This document shows, piece by piece, positions 54,122 to 63,145 of a stretch of DNA of 64,000 nucleotides. The DNA is taken from positions 67,001-131,000 of the forward strand of contig WBZZ01004731.1 in the NCBI GenBank assembly GCA_019918135.1. The letters run 5' to 3'. Position 1 is the first letter of the stretch. Every line of letters begins with the position of its first letter. A program made the translations under genes and the position numbers. The notes under the pieces are model-generated. The model was given only the letters and a program-made list of their open reading frames with translations. It was not told where the DNA came from and searched no databases. This DNA comes from Paulinella micropora (taxonomy: Eukaryota; Cercozoa; Imbricatea; Euglyphida; Paulinellidae).

Positions 54122-54529
54122 TCACTCGTACAGGTCTTCCAATAGTCTAGAGAGACTGTCAGTATTGTCGCGTGCTAGTCGGGTCCACCTGATATTTCTG
54201 TTGTCCCAGCAGGGGTGTTTACCCTGCAGGGGCTCGCAGCTTAGATCATTAAACCCTGTTTTTTGTCCTGGCGCGAGATCATTAGCGGCGGATGTTTCGG
54301 GCGGAGAAACCGCCTGCTTGGCCTGCGCCACACGGCGGGTGCACGCCTTGGCTGTTACCCGCACGAGCCACAATATTAGAAGTAAGAACGCCAACCAGAG
54401 GTAGGCACTTAAACTGTACAGACCGGGCTGGATGCTCTGCGCCAGCGGCCCAGCCACTATCGTATGATTCAAATACCTTTCAGCTTCCGAAAGCCACTCT
54501 GCTAAGCGAACCAAATCTAGATCTATCAT
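54122..54529 (-). CDS. Small single-pass membrane protein
   Basis: The ATG at 54529 gives 135 residues (MIDLDLVRLAEWLSEAERYL); the frame above is proline-rich low complexity. A glycosylation site (NHT) and about 50 residues precede one membrane helix (SAYLWLAFLLLILWLVRV), followed by a basic stop-transfer sequence (KACTRRV) and a polar tail of about 65 residues. This orientation suggests an outside N-terminus. It is convergent with the 53243-54040 gene. No family is recognised. Confidence 0.6.
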   Translation of the reverse strand: MIDLDLVRLAEWLSEAERYLNHTIVAGPLAQSIQPGLYSLSAYLWLAFLLLILWLVRVTAKACTRRVAQAKQAVSPPETSAANDLAPGQKTGFNDLSCEPLQGKHPCWDNRNIRWTRLARDNTDSLSRLLEDLYE

Positions 54530-54796
54530 AACCAAGACGGGGCCCAGGTTTTGCTCCTTTTCTTGTTTTACAAATTTTAACGGGAGAGAGAGCTGTCCTG
54601 CCCCCTTCCCCCACAGGACAAGTCCAAGGAAAGGACCGGGGGGGAGGGGGGGGGGAGGGAGGGAAGGGGGGAGGAAAAAGGAGGGGGGGGGGACAGGGCA
54701 GGGGAAGGCGAGAGCGCGAGACAAAAGGAGATAGAAGGAGCGGGGAGAGAAAGCACCCCAAGACCTGAGAGCTCTATAAAAGTAAGCAAGAAGGGC
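54530..54796. promoter_or_regulatory. Divergent spacer with TATA-like element
   Basis: TATAAAAG at 54775-54782 lies 15 bases before the ATG at 54797. For a standard start site that is too close to serve the 54797 ATG, and it may rather drive the longer 54990 gene. The rest is a G/purine-rich run (54638-54770). Confidence 0.4.
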
Positions 54797-54997
54797 ATGC
54801 ATTTAATACCCTACCAACAACTGGTGCTAGCAATCGTGACCGGACAAGCACTGTACACATTCTTGTCTTTGCTTCTATCATCACTAGCAGACAAGGAAAA
54901 TCCCGTGCTTATAGTGCTCTGGTTGATTACCTGCGTCTGCCTTGTCTGCCTGAGTTTTTTAATTGGGATTCTGAGCCAGAAAGACACAGATGACTGA
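54797..54997 (+). CDS. Small two-helix membrane protein
   Basis: The 66-residue protein has two hydrophobic helices (LVLAIVTGQALYTFLSLLLS and VLIVLWLITCVCLVCLSFLI) and a short acidic end (QKDTDD). Its last 8 bases overlap the start of the next gene in another frame (ATGACTGA), which suggests a shared transcript or reinitiation. Function is unknown; small hairpins of this type often assemble in membranes. Confidence 0.55.
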   Translation: MHLIPYQQLVLAIVTGQALYTFLSLLLSSLADKENPVLIVLWLITCVCLVCLSFLIGILSQKDTDD

Positions 54998-55862
54998 GCC
55001 TCCCGTTTTCAGTGCAAAGGAAACTTCTAGCCGTGCATCATCAAGAACAAGGACTGCCGCCACCCAACCCGAAAAGACCGCAGCACTGCCACGTTTGCCC
55101 CAACGCCTGCACACAATTCTAAGGCTCTTGGCCATAATCGAATTCTGGTTTTACGTGGCAACGTGCGGCGCATTGCTGCTGTCCGATAGGTACAGGACCT
55201 GGCGGGCCATACGCCAGAAGAGTAAACTGTTCCATGCGCTTATATCAGATTTTGCCGGAGGCAGCGTGCTTTGTTTCAATCGCAGGCTAACACTCTGGCT
55301 GTACAGAGGACTTTCCAGCGAAATGAACCGCGAAGGGGCTGTTTCTGTGCAGTGGTGGCTCTGGCAGCTCTACTATTACGTTCGGTACGAACGCATCCTA
55401 CAGTGGGTTTGGTCGCAAACCCATGTTCTAATTATGCTGCTGCTTATGTGTGAAGCAAGCCCGCCCCCTCTACCTGGTTCGGTGGTAGCGCACCTGATTA
55501 TTCTGCCAGGCTTAACCTACTTCTCAGCACTAATACTGTTCAGTATCGCGGTGTCCCGGCCCGACAAACAAGCCTGGGCCCTTGTCGGCCGAACCCTGGC
55601 CGCACTCACAGCCGCCTGGCTTATTTACGCTTGGGTGTGCTTGCTAGGCGCTACCACCCGGCGCGACCATGTACAGACTATCACTGCAGCTTATGTCACG
55701 TTTGCAACGTCAGTCATTCTAATTTTGATTTACTGCATTTCCTCCGCCAAAAATAAGGACCGTGCTCTGTATCATCCGGTCTGGGTTCTTTTAACTACGG
55801 GCTGTGACGTGGTCTTGGTGTCTCAAATATTCTGGTATGTCAATTCTTTATTGTTGCCATAA
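54990..55862 (+). CDS. Multi-pass membrane protein
   Basis: The 290-residue protein has a polar, Ser/Thr-rich N-terminus of about 35 residues followed by about six hydrophobic segments: ILRLLAIIEFWFYVATCGAL, WVWSQTHVLIMLLLMCEA, VAHLIILPGLTYFSALILFS, TLAALTAAWLIYAWVCLLGA, AAYVTFATSVILILIYCIS and LLTTGCDVVLVSQIFWYVNS. A long loop after the first contains basic residues. No family motif is recognised. It overlaps the upstream 66-residue gene by 8 bases. Confidence 0.7.
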   Translation: MTEPPVFSAKETSSRASSRTRTAATQPEKTAALPRLPQRLHTILRLLAIIEFWFYVATCGALLLSDRYRTWRAIRQKSKLFHALISDFAGGSVLCFNRRLTLWLYRGLSSEMNREGAVSVQWWLWQLYYYVRYERILQWVWSQTHVLIMLLLMCEASPPPLPGSVVAHLIILPGLTYFSALILFSIAVSRPDKQAWALVGRTLAALTAAWLIYAWVCLLGATTRRDHVQTITAAYVTFATSVILILIYCISSAKNKDRALYHPVWVLLTTGCDVVLVSQIFWYVNSLLLP

Positions 55863-56121
55863 ATGGAAGAGAAAGACTTCCACCGCCGTCCGGCAGCCCC
55901 CTCCCCACCTCTCCTCCCTATCCCGCCCCCCCCCCCCCCACGCGCCCTCCGCCGCTTGGCACTCCCCCCCCCCGGCGCTTGTTTCTTCCCCCCACCCCCC
56001 CCCTCCCCCCCGCCCCGCCCCCGCCCTTGACTCCCACAAGTAGCAGAAATTTGGTCGGAAGCCCCGACGGCGGCGCGCGACAACAAAAAGAAGAAAAAAA
56101 CTCTCTGGTGACGCTTGTTCG
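55863..56121. other. C-rich spacer
   Basis: Several C runs of 8-14 bases cover 55927-56020. A/T-rich DNA leads up to the ATG at 56122. No gene is seen. Confidence 0.4.
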
Positions 56122-57252
56122 ATGGTTTCAGCTACTTCGAGCCTGAAACAACTGGAAGTCTTTTTAGAAAAAAACAAGGCGGATTGCGACGTGCTCGCTA
56201 GGCTGAACCCCTTACCTACGGATGGAGAGGTAGTGTTTGAAGCAGGGCCTCACTTGTACAAACTGCGGCTAGATGCCAAGCAGTGGTTGCCCTTGCCCGG
56301 CAGCGTCTCCTCCCTCTTAAGTTCGTTTTTCCCCGAGTTTCCACGCGAGGCTCTGCTTCGTGCCATTGCCAGCAGACAGAGGTGCTCAGAAGAAGAGATT
56401 GCGGCCGAGTGGGATGCGGCGCGGGACGACGGCACACGCCTGCACGCCTACATCGAGAGCTTTTACAACGATGTCATCCCCGCAGTGCCAGGCCTTGTAC
56501 CGGAGAGGCTTGGCGCCGAGTACGTCCAATTCCACCGCTTTCATGAGAGCGTAGTGCTTGCCAAGGGCTGGATTCCCTGGCGTACAGAGCTGTACCTCTT
56601 GTCTCGCAAGTATTTGGTAGTGGGTTCTTGCGACATGCTCTATCTCTGCCCGCGCACTGGGGGGCTCTACCTAGTCGACTGGAAACGCAGCAAACAGTTG
56701 CGCAAGACGCCCTACCGGGCCGGCGAGACCGGGCTTAGGGTCTGTGCAGACCTGCCCAACGCCAACTTCCACAAGTACACTATGCAACTCAATTTCTATC
56801 GGCTTCTCGCGGAAAGGCAGACCGGGCGCCCGGTTCTTGGTATGTTCCTCGCCGTCTTCCATCCCAGACAAAATGATTTTTATTTCGAACAAGTACCAGA
56901 CAGGAAGAAAAAGGCACTGCAGTGCTTGGCAATCAGGCGGCACCATCTGGGGCTTTGTTACACCAACGAAATCAACTCTATCCTGCAGGAGGCCGCGGAG
57001 AACAAGGAACAGCAAATACAAGCAGCGGGCGCCCAAAAAATCCGGACTTATCTTTGCTACCTCGGGCTGCTAAGCGAAGAACCCGAGCTGGCGGCCACGG
57101 AGCTGGATGCCTCCTGGTTCACGGGCTGGCCCGCGCTCAGGAGCCGGCTGCTAGACAAGACTTCTCTCCGTCTCCCGGCCGGAGCGCTTCCCTTGTGCCA
57201 CACCCTGGGCGTCGGGCCCATCAAAAAGGTCTTGCAGTTGTCAAGCGCTTAA
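56122..57252 (+). CDS. PD-(D/E)XK nuclease (RecB/YqaJ-like exonuclease fold)
   Basis: The 376-residue protein shows the ordered motifs of this nuclease superfamily: a GTRLHAYIE helix (about 104-112), RTELYLLS (Glu 156), GSCDMLYL (Asp 171), YLVDWKRSK (Asp 186, Lys 188) and the RecB-type YTMQLNFYRLL (Gln 222, Tyr 226). The D-x(n)-DxK core and downstream Q..x..Y helix match viral and phage exonucleases used in recombination and genome processing. There is no fused domain; the C-terminal 110 residues are helical. It converges with the coiled-coil gene, overlapping by 4 bases. With the XPF-like nuclease this gives the region two DNA-processing enzymes. Confidence 0.82.
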   Translation: MVSATSSLKQLEVFLEKNKADCDVLARLNPLPTDGEVVFEAGPHLYKLRLDAKQWLPLPGSVSSLLSSFFPEFPREALLRAIASRQRCSEEEIAAEWDAARDDGTRLHAYIESFYNDVIPAVPGLVPERLGAEYVQFHRFHESVVLAKGWIPWRTELYLLSRKYLVVGSCDMLYLCPRTGGLYLVDWKRSKQLRKTPYRAGETGLRVCADLPNANFHKYTMQLNFYRLLAERQTGRPVLGMFLAVFHPRQNDFYFEQVPDRKKKALQCLAIRRHHLGLCYTNEINSILQEAAENKEQQIQAAGAQKIRTYLCYLGLLSEEPELAATELDASWFTGWPALRSRLLDKTSLRLPAGALPLCHTLGVGPIKKVLQLSSA

Positions 57253-57899
57253 AAGTGCACGCCCAAGGAATTGTCGTGCAGCGCTGCCAACTTGCCCTCC
57301 AGCTCTTCTACGCGGCTCTGCAGATTAATCTGCAACGGCTCCTCGGCTTTTAGCTTATTAAGCGTTTCCTCTAGCTTGACCAGTCTCTGTGAAAGTTCTT
57401 CTAATAAAGTTATTAATCTGGCCAAGTCTGTATCCGGGCTCGGAACCCTCGTTCCTGGCGACAGATCGCCATGTGCTCGGTCCTCTTCTTCTTCTTCTGC
57501 TGAAAATAGCGCGGGTCTGGGCGGCCACTGCGAGGGTGCCGCTCTGGCCGCCGAGGTGGCTGCTGCTGTGTGTTCACGTTTCGAATTATCGACACTAGCC
57601 GCTGCGCAAGAAGAAGCCTCGGGATTCCGGCCGCCGGTCGTAGTAGTTGTGGTCGTAATAGCAGTAGTGGTAGTGGTAGTAGTAGTAGCAGCCGCAGCGT
57701 TGCCGAACGCGCCTGACTGCAACGGCTCCGGAGCAGTTATGCTGTTATACAACCGTTGTACGCATTCATCAGCGATCTGCCGAGACTGTAGGTCAGGAGG
57801 AGGACAAGCGGCCGGTGGCTGTCTACTAGGATGCAATATATAAGCGCCCCTGCGCCAATTCTCATTCGTGCGGCGGCGCTTGTCTCCGGCTTCCGCCAT
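57249..57899 (-). CDS. Coiled-coil protein with Thr-rich linker
   Basis: The ATG at 57899 gives 216 residues (MAEAGDKRRRTNENWRRGAY). A basic N-terminus (DKRRRTNENWRR) could be a nuclear signal. A polythreonine stretch (about 80-100) and an acidic Glu run precede a strong heptad region (LARLITLLEELSQRLVKLEE, then LNKLKAEEPL and RVEELEGKLAALH) at about 155-210, predicting an oligomerising coiled coil. Function unknown; a scaffold or tegument-type role is possible. Confidence 0.65.
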   Translation of the reverse strand: MAEAGDKRRRTNENWRRGAYILHPSRQPPAACPPPDLQSRQIADECVQRLYNSITAPEPLQSGAFGNAAAATTTTTTTTAITTTTTTTGGRNPEASSCAAASVDNSKREHTAAATSAARAAPSQWPPRPALFSAEEEEEDRAHGDLSPGTRVPSPDTDLARLITLLEELSQRLVKLEETLNKLKAEEPLQINLQSRVEELEGKLAALHDNSLGVHF

Positions 57900-58267
57900 G
57901 TGTTGCTTGCCTGGGGGTCTGGGTCTCGTCGCCTCGCCTTTCCCCCTTCCCCCCTCCCCTCTTCTTTTCCGTTTGTTCTTGTGCCAACCCACTACCTGAC
58001 AGCAAATTTTCTTGGGCACCCCCCCCCTTCACACACTTTTTTTTCTTTTTTTTGGGTTTGCAACACGGCGCTCTCTTTATGCAAGGGCGGGGGGGCGGCA
58101 CCCCCCCCCCCTTCCCTATGTCATTTATCAGGGGGGAGCAAGTAAGGGGAGGGAGGAGGGGGGGGGGGAAGAAAGAGGGAGGGGGGGGGTAGAGGAAGTG
58201 TGCGGCTACAAAAGTGCGCAAGTACTGAAAAAAGAATCTCTTCTTCTTTTTTTATTTTTTTGGCAAC
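57900..58267. other. Divergent spacer with C/G runs
   Basis: C8-C10 and G runs lie at 58020-58030, 58090-58112 and 58150-58190; GGCTACAAAAGTGCG (about 58203) is a weak TATA-like element 60 bases before the ATG at 58268. No gene is seen. Confidence 0.4.
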
Positions 58268-59296
58268 ATGGGGGGCAAGCCCTCTACCGCGCCCCTTTCT
58301 CGGCGGGCTGTGCCCGACGACGAGGGAGAACCCCAGCGCAAAAAAAGGCGCACACAGGAGGAACACGAGCGTGTAATGTTAGACTTGGTACAAGAACGGC
58401 ACGGCGCCGAAGGGTGGGTGCAACTAGAGCTAGCTCTAGCTTCCGAGCAGTTATGCGTCAACGGCAGTGCTTTTATTTTGTCAGCGGGCTGTTTCGAAGT
58501 GAGTTTAGAATCACCTGTTGCGCTAGAAAACAAGCAGGAGCTGTACAAAGCGCTCAAAGGTTGGTCTGTGCTTAAGGTCTGCCTAGCTTCGTTGAGTATC
58601 ACGGGCCCTGGCTTCAAGCTGCGGCTCCTGCCTTTAGTACTCGAAGGACGCGACCAGGAATTGGCGCTGCTACGCTATAAGGTCAGTGCCCTGACGCGCA
58701 CCGTGCAGGCCCTCGCCACTCCGCGTTCGCTGAGCTTTGGCCAAGCAGAGTTTGACCGCTGGGGCCACCGGGGAGAGAACGTGACATGCCGCCGGTTAGG
58801 TTCCTTGTGTATGTTGGAAGGGTGCGTAGTTATCACCAAGGAGCGTCTGTGCTGGGAGCTCACGCGCCTGCCCCGCGCGTCTTCCTCGTCTCCCTCTTCC
58901 TCCTCCTCGTCCTCCTCCTCCTCCTCTTCTCCGGCGACCGCCGCTACCGACGACGACGACGACTACAGGGGTGCCGGCGGAAGCGTCGTCAGGGCCCTGT
59001 GCGTTTTGTTGGAGATGCCCGCGGGGTGGCGCCCTGCGCAGACAATTTTTTACTCTTATCCACTCGCCGCGCTCAGCCGGCCAGAAAGGCCCGCCGAGAC
59101 AAGCCAGCCCACCTTTGTAATACACCAGGAGGGGCTGGAAGTGGCTTCGAACGGGCGAGTTAGCTTGCAGGTCACGTACCACGTCCCCCCCCAAGAAGTC
59201 GCCGGTGCTGGCACTAGCTCGCTACCAGCAACGTCCGAGCCTTGCGCCAACTCCTTCCCCGTGAGTCTCGACGTGCTTCGTTGGTTTTGTCACTGA
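58268..59296 (+). CDS. Unknown protein with possible N-myristoylation site
   Basis: The 342-residue protein begins MGGKPSTAPLSRRA, a Gly-2/Ser-6 context compatible with N-myristoylation, followed by an NLS-like KKRR at about 36. A folded region of about 160 residues (WVQLELALASEQLCVNGSAF; LKVCLASLSITGPGFKLRLL) is followed by a Ser run plus acidic Asp run (SSSSPSSSSSSSSSSSS-type, about 200-225), then a second beta-rich part ending PVSLDVLRWFCH. There is no membrane helix. No family is recognised. Gene ends overlap the convergent membrane protein by 7 bases. Confidence 0.65.
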   Translation: MGGKPSTAPLSRRAVPDDEGEPQRKKRRTQEEHERVMLDLVQERHGAEGWVQLELALASEQLCVNGSAFILSAGCFEVSLESPVALENKQELYKALKGWSVLKVCLASLSITGPGFKLRLLPLVLEGRDQELALLRYKVSALTRTVQALATPRSLSFGQAEFDRWGHRGENVTCRRLGSLCMLEGCVVITKERLCWELTRLPRASSSSPSSSSSSSSSSSSPATAATDDDDDYRGAGGSVVRALCVLLEMPAGWRPAQTIFYSYPLAALSRPERPAETSQPTFVIHQEGLEVASNGRVSLQVTYHVPPQEVAGAGTSSLPATSEPCANSFPVSLDVLRWFCH

Positions 59297-60627
59297 GACT
59301 GTGTCCCCCCTCCCCTCCCTCTCCGCCCGGATGGCTCGGATTTTGTTTGAAAAAAAGGGTACACATTGAACAGGCACGGGCGCCTGATCTCGGGGCCGTC
59401 GTCAGCTCTGATACTGGAAAATAAAAATGACCGGTGCAGCTCTAACTGCAAAAGCGCCAGTGAACAAAGTTGCACAAAACCCAGCGCCAAGTTAAGCGAG
59501 GCCAGAACACCACCTGTTGCCGCTGCAGAAAGAATAGATAAATTAACCATGGGGAAAATCACCAGCACACGTACTTGCAACCAAAGGCCTTCTTCTGGGT
59601 ATGGCCCCAGGAATTTCGCTTTGTTCGTGTCCCACGTAATACTATCACCAGGCTCATTCAAGCTTGTATTCTGGTATGGATTGCTAAGGCTTATAATTGT
59701 ATACCTAGCTGAAAGAATTATTACGGCTGCTATTAACATTACGCCATCCATCTTAATACCCTCGCCCAGCCATGACCGCTGCAGGAGAGGCTTCTGGGCG
59801 TCTAGGACCAGCCGGCTTTGCTCCAGACAGACAGGACTTAGCGCGTACTGCAAGTCGGCAGCGCCTGCTAGAATCCTTGTGTGTTGGCGTTGGAGTGCAA
59901 AGCCCAACCATATTGCAAGGACTTGCGTGATCAAAACACAAACCAGAACAAGTATGCACACAATTGCATTCGTTATATTAATTACTTTGTTTGGGTCTGG
60001 TATGCCGGGGCGTCTGCTGTAGTAGTGTGAAATACAGTATGACAACAAACTAAAGCAAATCTGCACAAAAAAAAAGAGACACGTAGACCAGGCGGTCCAG
60101 AACAGAGAGGTATGTCTTGCATAATCTCGGATCCACTGTTGGTACCGGAACTGGTAGAGCAAGTCCTGACTTTTACTTTCTTGGTAGGTAGTGTAGATAA
60201 ACACACCGGCTGCGTACAGCCAAACCAGCCACGCCAGGTTTGATAAAGCCCATTTGATGTGAAATGTGTACGGTAACAGCGTCTGTTTCTTTTTCTTTGA
60301 AGCTTGATAAAAAAGGCACCGTCGTATTAAAAACGGGCACACTCTTATGGGCAGCCCGTGAAAAAGACACAACGCCCCCAGAAAAGCACAAAGAATCAAC
60401 ACACAGCGCGCCAGGTAAAAGTACGCCGCAAAACCTGCCCCGCAAAGCTCTGCTAGGCCTACGGTGTCTTTGTCCCACAAACTCGGGCCAGGGCTGCCCC
60501 AGAAGACGGATGCGTGTAGCACAGGAAATGATATGTGGCAGACCACTATCAGTAGCCAGAGTAAACAGATTACTGCTTGATCCCGATAGGTACACATTAC
60601 AGCTCTTTTCCCCTTTATTCCCTGCAT
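59290..60627 (-). CDS. Large multi-pass membrane protein
   Basis: Starts are possible at 60627 (445 residues) or 60597 (435, MCTYRDQAVICLLWLLIVVC). About eight hydrophobic segments are seen, including AAYFYLARCVLILCAFLGAL, WALSNLAWLVWLYAAGVFIY, LFWTAWSTCLFFFVQICFSL, AIVCILVLVCVLITQVLAIW, GVMLIAAVIILSARYTIISL and LVIFPMVNLSILSAAATGGV. A charged loop with Arg/Gln and two Asn-glycosylation sites lie between. The C-terminal tail is basic. No transporter or GPCR signature is clear. It may be related in style to the multi-pass genes at 52127 and 54990. Confidence 0.7.
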   Translation of the reverse strand: MQGIKGKRAVMCTYRDQAVICLLWLLIVVCHISFPVLHASVFWGSPGPSLWDKDTVGLAELCGAGFAAYFYLARCVLILCAFLGALCLFHGLPIRVCPFLIRRCLFYQASKKKKQTLLPYTFHIKWALSNLAWLVWLYAAGVFIYTTYQESKSQDLLYQFRYQQWIRDYARHTSLFWTAWSTCLFFFVQICFSLLSYCISHYYSRRPGIPDPNKVINITNAIVCILVLVCVLITQVLAIWLGFALQRQHTRILAGAADLQYALSPVCLEQSRLVLDAQKPLLQRSWLGEGIKMDGVMLIAAVIILSARYTIISLSNPYQNTSLNEPGDSITWDTNKAKFLGPYPEEGLWLQVRVLVIFPMVNLSILSAAATGGVLASLNLALGFVQLCSLALLQLELHRSFLFSSIRADDGPEIRRPCLFNVYPFFQTKSEPSGRRGRGGGTQSQ

Positions 60628-61160
60628 TCTTTGCGCTCCTGTCTTTTTATGTACAAAGCCCAACCTCGCCGGGGGCCGACGACTTTTAGAAGACACGGGA
60701 GGGATGCGAAAGACCGGGCAGGGGGGAAAGAGGGGAGAGGGGCGGGTGCGAGGGGGAGAGAAACGAGAGGGAGGGAGGGGCATGCTACCCCCCCCCCCTC
60801 ACATCTCCCCCTCTCTGTTTTTTTGGATGCAATGGAAAACCGTTGCTTGGCAGCCCCACACGAGTAGAAAAATCGCTCGCGGACGGTCCTGCACGTAGAA
60901 CGGAAAAGCACTGCGCTTGATTCCAGCCGGGGGGTGGGGTTCGGCATCGCCGGCGTAAGTCATTAAAAAAACCGGCAAGATTTTTTTTATTTTGCAATAC
61001 TAGCTTACTTGGTCAGCAGAGAGCGGGGGGGGGGGAGAGGGGGGAGGGGCGAAAAAGGAGGGTTTATCCGCTCTTCTTGCAAGCCCCCTCCCCCCCCCCC
61101 TAAAACACACGCGCACAACACACGAACCACCGGCTTTCCCCCTCTTTCGCCGGCTTTTCC
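60628..61160. other. Intergenic region, no gene supported
   Basis: G-rich purines (60715-60780), C runs near 60790 and 61090, AT-rich DNA around 60963-60992, and a G run near 61024-61050. Short frames here are low-complexity. Confidence 0.4.
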
Positions 61161-62486
61161 TTACCCTCCAACCCCTGTCGGAGATCCTGCCGAAGTCGAG
61201 CTGACGACTGTTGGGTTAGAGGTGCGCGGGGGGACAGTAGACGAGGCAGATGCGCCTGTGGTCGACACAGGGGGGCGCGGGGGGATCGTAGACGAGGTAG
61301 CGGCGCCCGTGGACTCTCTGGTTTCTGGCCGGGTCGTTGTCGTACGAGCTGGCTGGGTAGTAGACCAGGTAGCAGCGCCAGTGTACTGCCAGGTTCCGGT
61401 TCCGGTTCGGGGCGGGGTCGTGGTTGTACGGGCAGGCGGGGCGCTGGACGAAGTAGCGGCGCCCGTGGGCTGTTCAGTGCCAGCGCCGGTTTTGGGCGGG
61501 GTCGTCGTCGTACGGGCTGGCGGGGTGCTGGACGAAGTAGCCGCGCCTGTGGGCTGTTCGGTGCCAGCTCCGGTTCGGGGCGGGATCGTCGTCGTACGAG
61601 CTGGCGGGGTGCTGGGCAAAGTAGCGGCTCCAGTGTACTGCCAGGTTCCGGTGCCGGTTCGGGGCGGGGTCGTTGTCGTACGGGCTGGCGGCGTGCCGGG
61701 CAAAGTAGCGGCGCCAGTGTACTGCCAGGTTCCGGTGCCGGTTCGGGGCGGGGTCATTGTCGTACGGGCTGGCGGGGTGCTGGACGAAGTAGCGGCGTCC
61801 GTGGGCTGTTCAGTACCAGCTCCGGTTCGGGGCGGAGTTCTCGTCGTACGAGCTGGCGGCGTGCTGGGCAAAGTAGCGGCGCCTGTGTACTGCCAGGTTC
61901 CGGTGCCGGTTCGGGACCGGGTCGTTGTCGTGCGGGCTGGCGGCGTGCTGGACGAAGTAGCGGCGCCCGTGGGCTGTTCAGTGCCAGCTCCGGTTCGAGG
62001 CGGGGTCGTCGATGTACGAGGGTGTGAATTTTCGTTGTTATTAGCAGGTCTTGTGGCCTGCGGAGTGCTGGGGCGAGTAGCGGAGGGTTTCTCTGTAGTG
62101 CGACGCTGTCTTGACGGAGGCCAGTCCGTGCGATTGAAAGGGTTATTTTCTGTTTCGTTTGCTCCCGTTGTCTCAGTCTCGTTAAATTCCGCCGCCTGTG
62201 TTCGGGGGCGTTTTGTTGTGCGTTTGGTTTGGTTAGTATTTCGAGGAGGTCCAGTGGTCTTGCTGGGAGGCCTGGTCTCGACCGGCTCGGTCGTCGTCGC
62301 AGTCGATCCAAGGGTTTGGCCTGAGACGGGCGCGGTGGCCGTGTCGCGGGGCGGAGGGAGCGGTGGGTCCGTCTCGAATGGCTTGGTCGTCGACGTCGAT
62401 GAGCTTTCCACGTTGGTGGAAACAGCCTGGGCATCCGTTAGCCCCTGCCAGGCCGTGAGGGCCATTAGCAGAAATAAATACATCAT
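61161..62486 (-). CDS. Secreted mucin-like tandem-repeat protein
   Basis: The 441-residue protein has a signal peptide (MMYLFLLMALTAWQGLTDAQA region) and almost no cysteine. Asn-glycosylation sites (NETE, NRTD, NQTK) dot the N-terminal half. Residues about 185-400 are a tandem array of 28-residue (84-base) units of two kinds, PPRTGTGTWQYTGAATLPST and PPRTGAGTEQPTGAATSSST, each followed by PPARTTTT. The two kinds are interspersed, not alternating strictly. No membrane anchor is visible. Dense Thr/Ser/Pro suggests heavy O-glycosylation at a surface or in secretion. The antisense 494-residue frame is a shadow of the repeats. Confidence 0.8.
   Translation of the reverse strand: MMYLFLLMALTAWQGLTDAQAVSTNVESSSTSTTKPFETDPPLPPPRDTATAPVSGQTLGSTATTTEPVETRPPSKTTGPPRNTNQTKRTTKRPRTQAAEFNETETTGANETENNPFNRTDWPPSRQRRTTEKPSATRPSTPQATRPANNNENSHPRTSTTPPRTGAGTEQPTGAATSSSTPPARTTTTRSRTGTGTWQYTGAATLPSTPPARTTRTPPRTGAGTEQPTDAATSSSTPPARTTMTPPRTGTGTWQYTGAATLPGTPPARTTTTPPRTGTGTWQYTGAATLPSTPPARTTTIPPRTGAGTEQPTGAATSSSTPPARTTTTPPKTGAGTEQPTGAATSSSAPPARTTTTPPRTGTGTWQYTGAATWSTTQPARTTTTRPETRESTGAATSSTIPPRPPVSTTGASASSTVPPRTSNPTVVSSTSAGSPTGVGG
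61380..62010. repeat. 84-base coding minisatellite within the mucin-like gene
   Basis: About seven to eight units share (T/C)GTCGT(C/A)CG(A/G)GCTGGCGG. They come in two versions that differ in the GTGTACTGCCAGGTTCCGG versus GTGGGCTGTTCAGTGCCAGC block. Unit number is likely variable between isolates. Confidence 0.75.
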
Positions 62487-62877
62487 GACCTAGAGAGAGC
62501 TTTATACAATACACAGTCTTTCGTCTTTACTTATACAAGTATCCTCTGGGGGCTTTCAAACATCGGAGGGCCGGCGGGCTTTCTAGCGCCCCTCCTCCCC
62601 CCCCCCTCCGCAACGTCCCCTCTCTCTCTCTCCCCTCTTTTCTCCTCTCCCCCTCCGCTTTTTTGCCTTCTCTCCCCCTCCCCTCTCCCTCTTTTCTTTA
62701 CTTGACGCGAGACTAAAGAAATAACTCATGACAGCAAAGTCGTTTTAAGTAAATTACAATTGAATTGGTAAACGTCGAGCTTGTATTAAATTCCTTTTTT
62801 TTCTTTGTCAAACAACGGCTGGTTTTATTTTAGTGTTAGCCATTTGTATCTTCTTTGCTTTATCATTGCGCGTCGAT
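62487..62877. other. Divergent spacer
   Basis: Pyrimidine-rich DNA (62585-62700), then AT-rich DNA near 62740-62835 with TTTTATTTTAGTG. A frame upstream of the ATG at 62878 lacks its own ATG. It separates divergent genes. Confidence 0.4.
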
Positions 62878-63096
62878 ATGCTGGCCGTTTGTCCTACTTG
62901 CGGCGCCCGCTTTTTCGAAGGCCAGCTGTACTGGTCCGGGACTTGTAAAAAAGGGGACCCTCGGGACTTAGCCTCGCTTGTGTGCCGCCCTTATGGCGAC
63001 GGCGCCTGTATCAACCCCGCTCGCGACGTCCCTAGCGGAGACACTTGGGAAGAACGCATGCGCTTCGTGGACAATTCTCTAGACGAGATCTTGTAA
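62878..63096 (+). CDS. Small Cys-rich (zinc-ribbon-like) protein
   Basis: From the ATG at 62878 there are 72 residues: MLAVCPTCGARFFEGQLYWS, then further Cys (GTCKKGD, LVCRPYGDGAC) and an acidic end. The CPTCG knuckle suggests a zinc site. It is followed 49 bases later by another Cys-rich gene on the same strand, so the two may be co-expressed or distant relatives. No family is recognised. Confidence 0.55.
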   Translation: MLAVCPTCGARFFEGQLYWSGTCKKGDPRDLASLVCRPYGDGACINPARDVPSGDTWEERMRFVDNSLDEIL

Positions 63097-63145
63097 AATC
63101 CACAGTTTGAAGGTGCATCTTTTCTCTGTCACCAGCCAAACTTTA

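Noticed and set aside
61009-62493. 494-residue plus-strand frame over the mucin-like repeats
   Set aside because: It is a mirror of the 84-base repeats on the other strand, with no signal peptide or domain; the minus-strand frame has a clean signal peptide and mucin logic.
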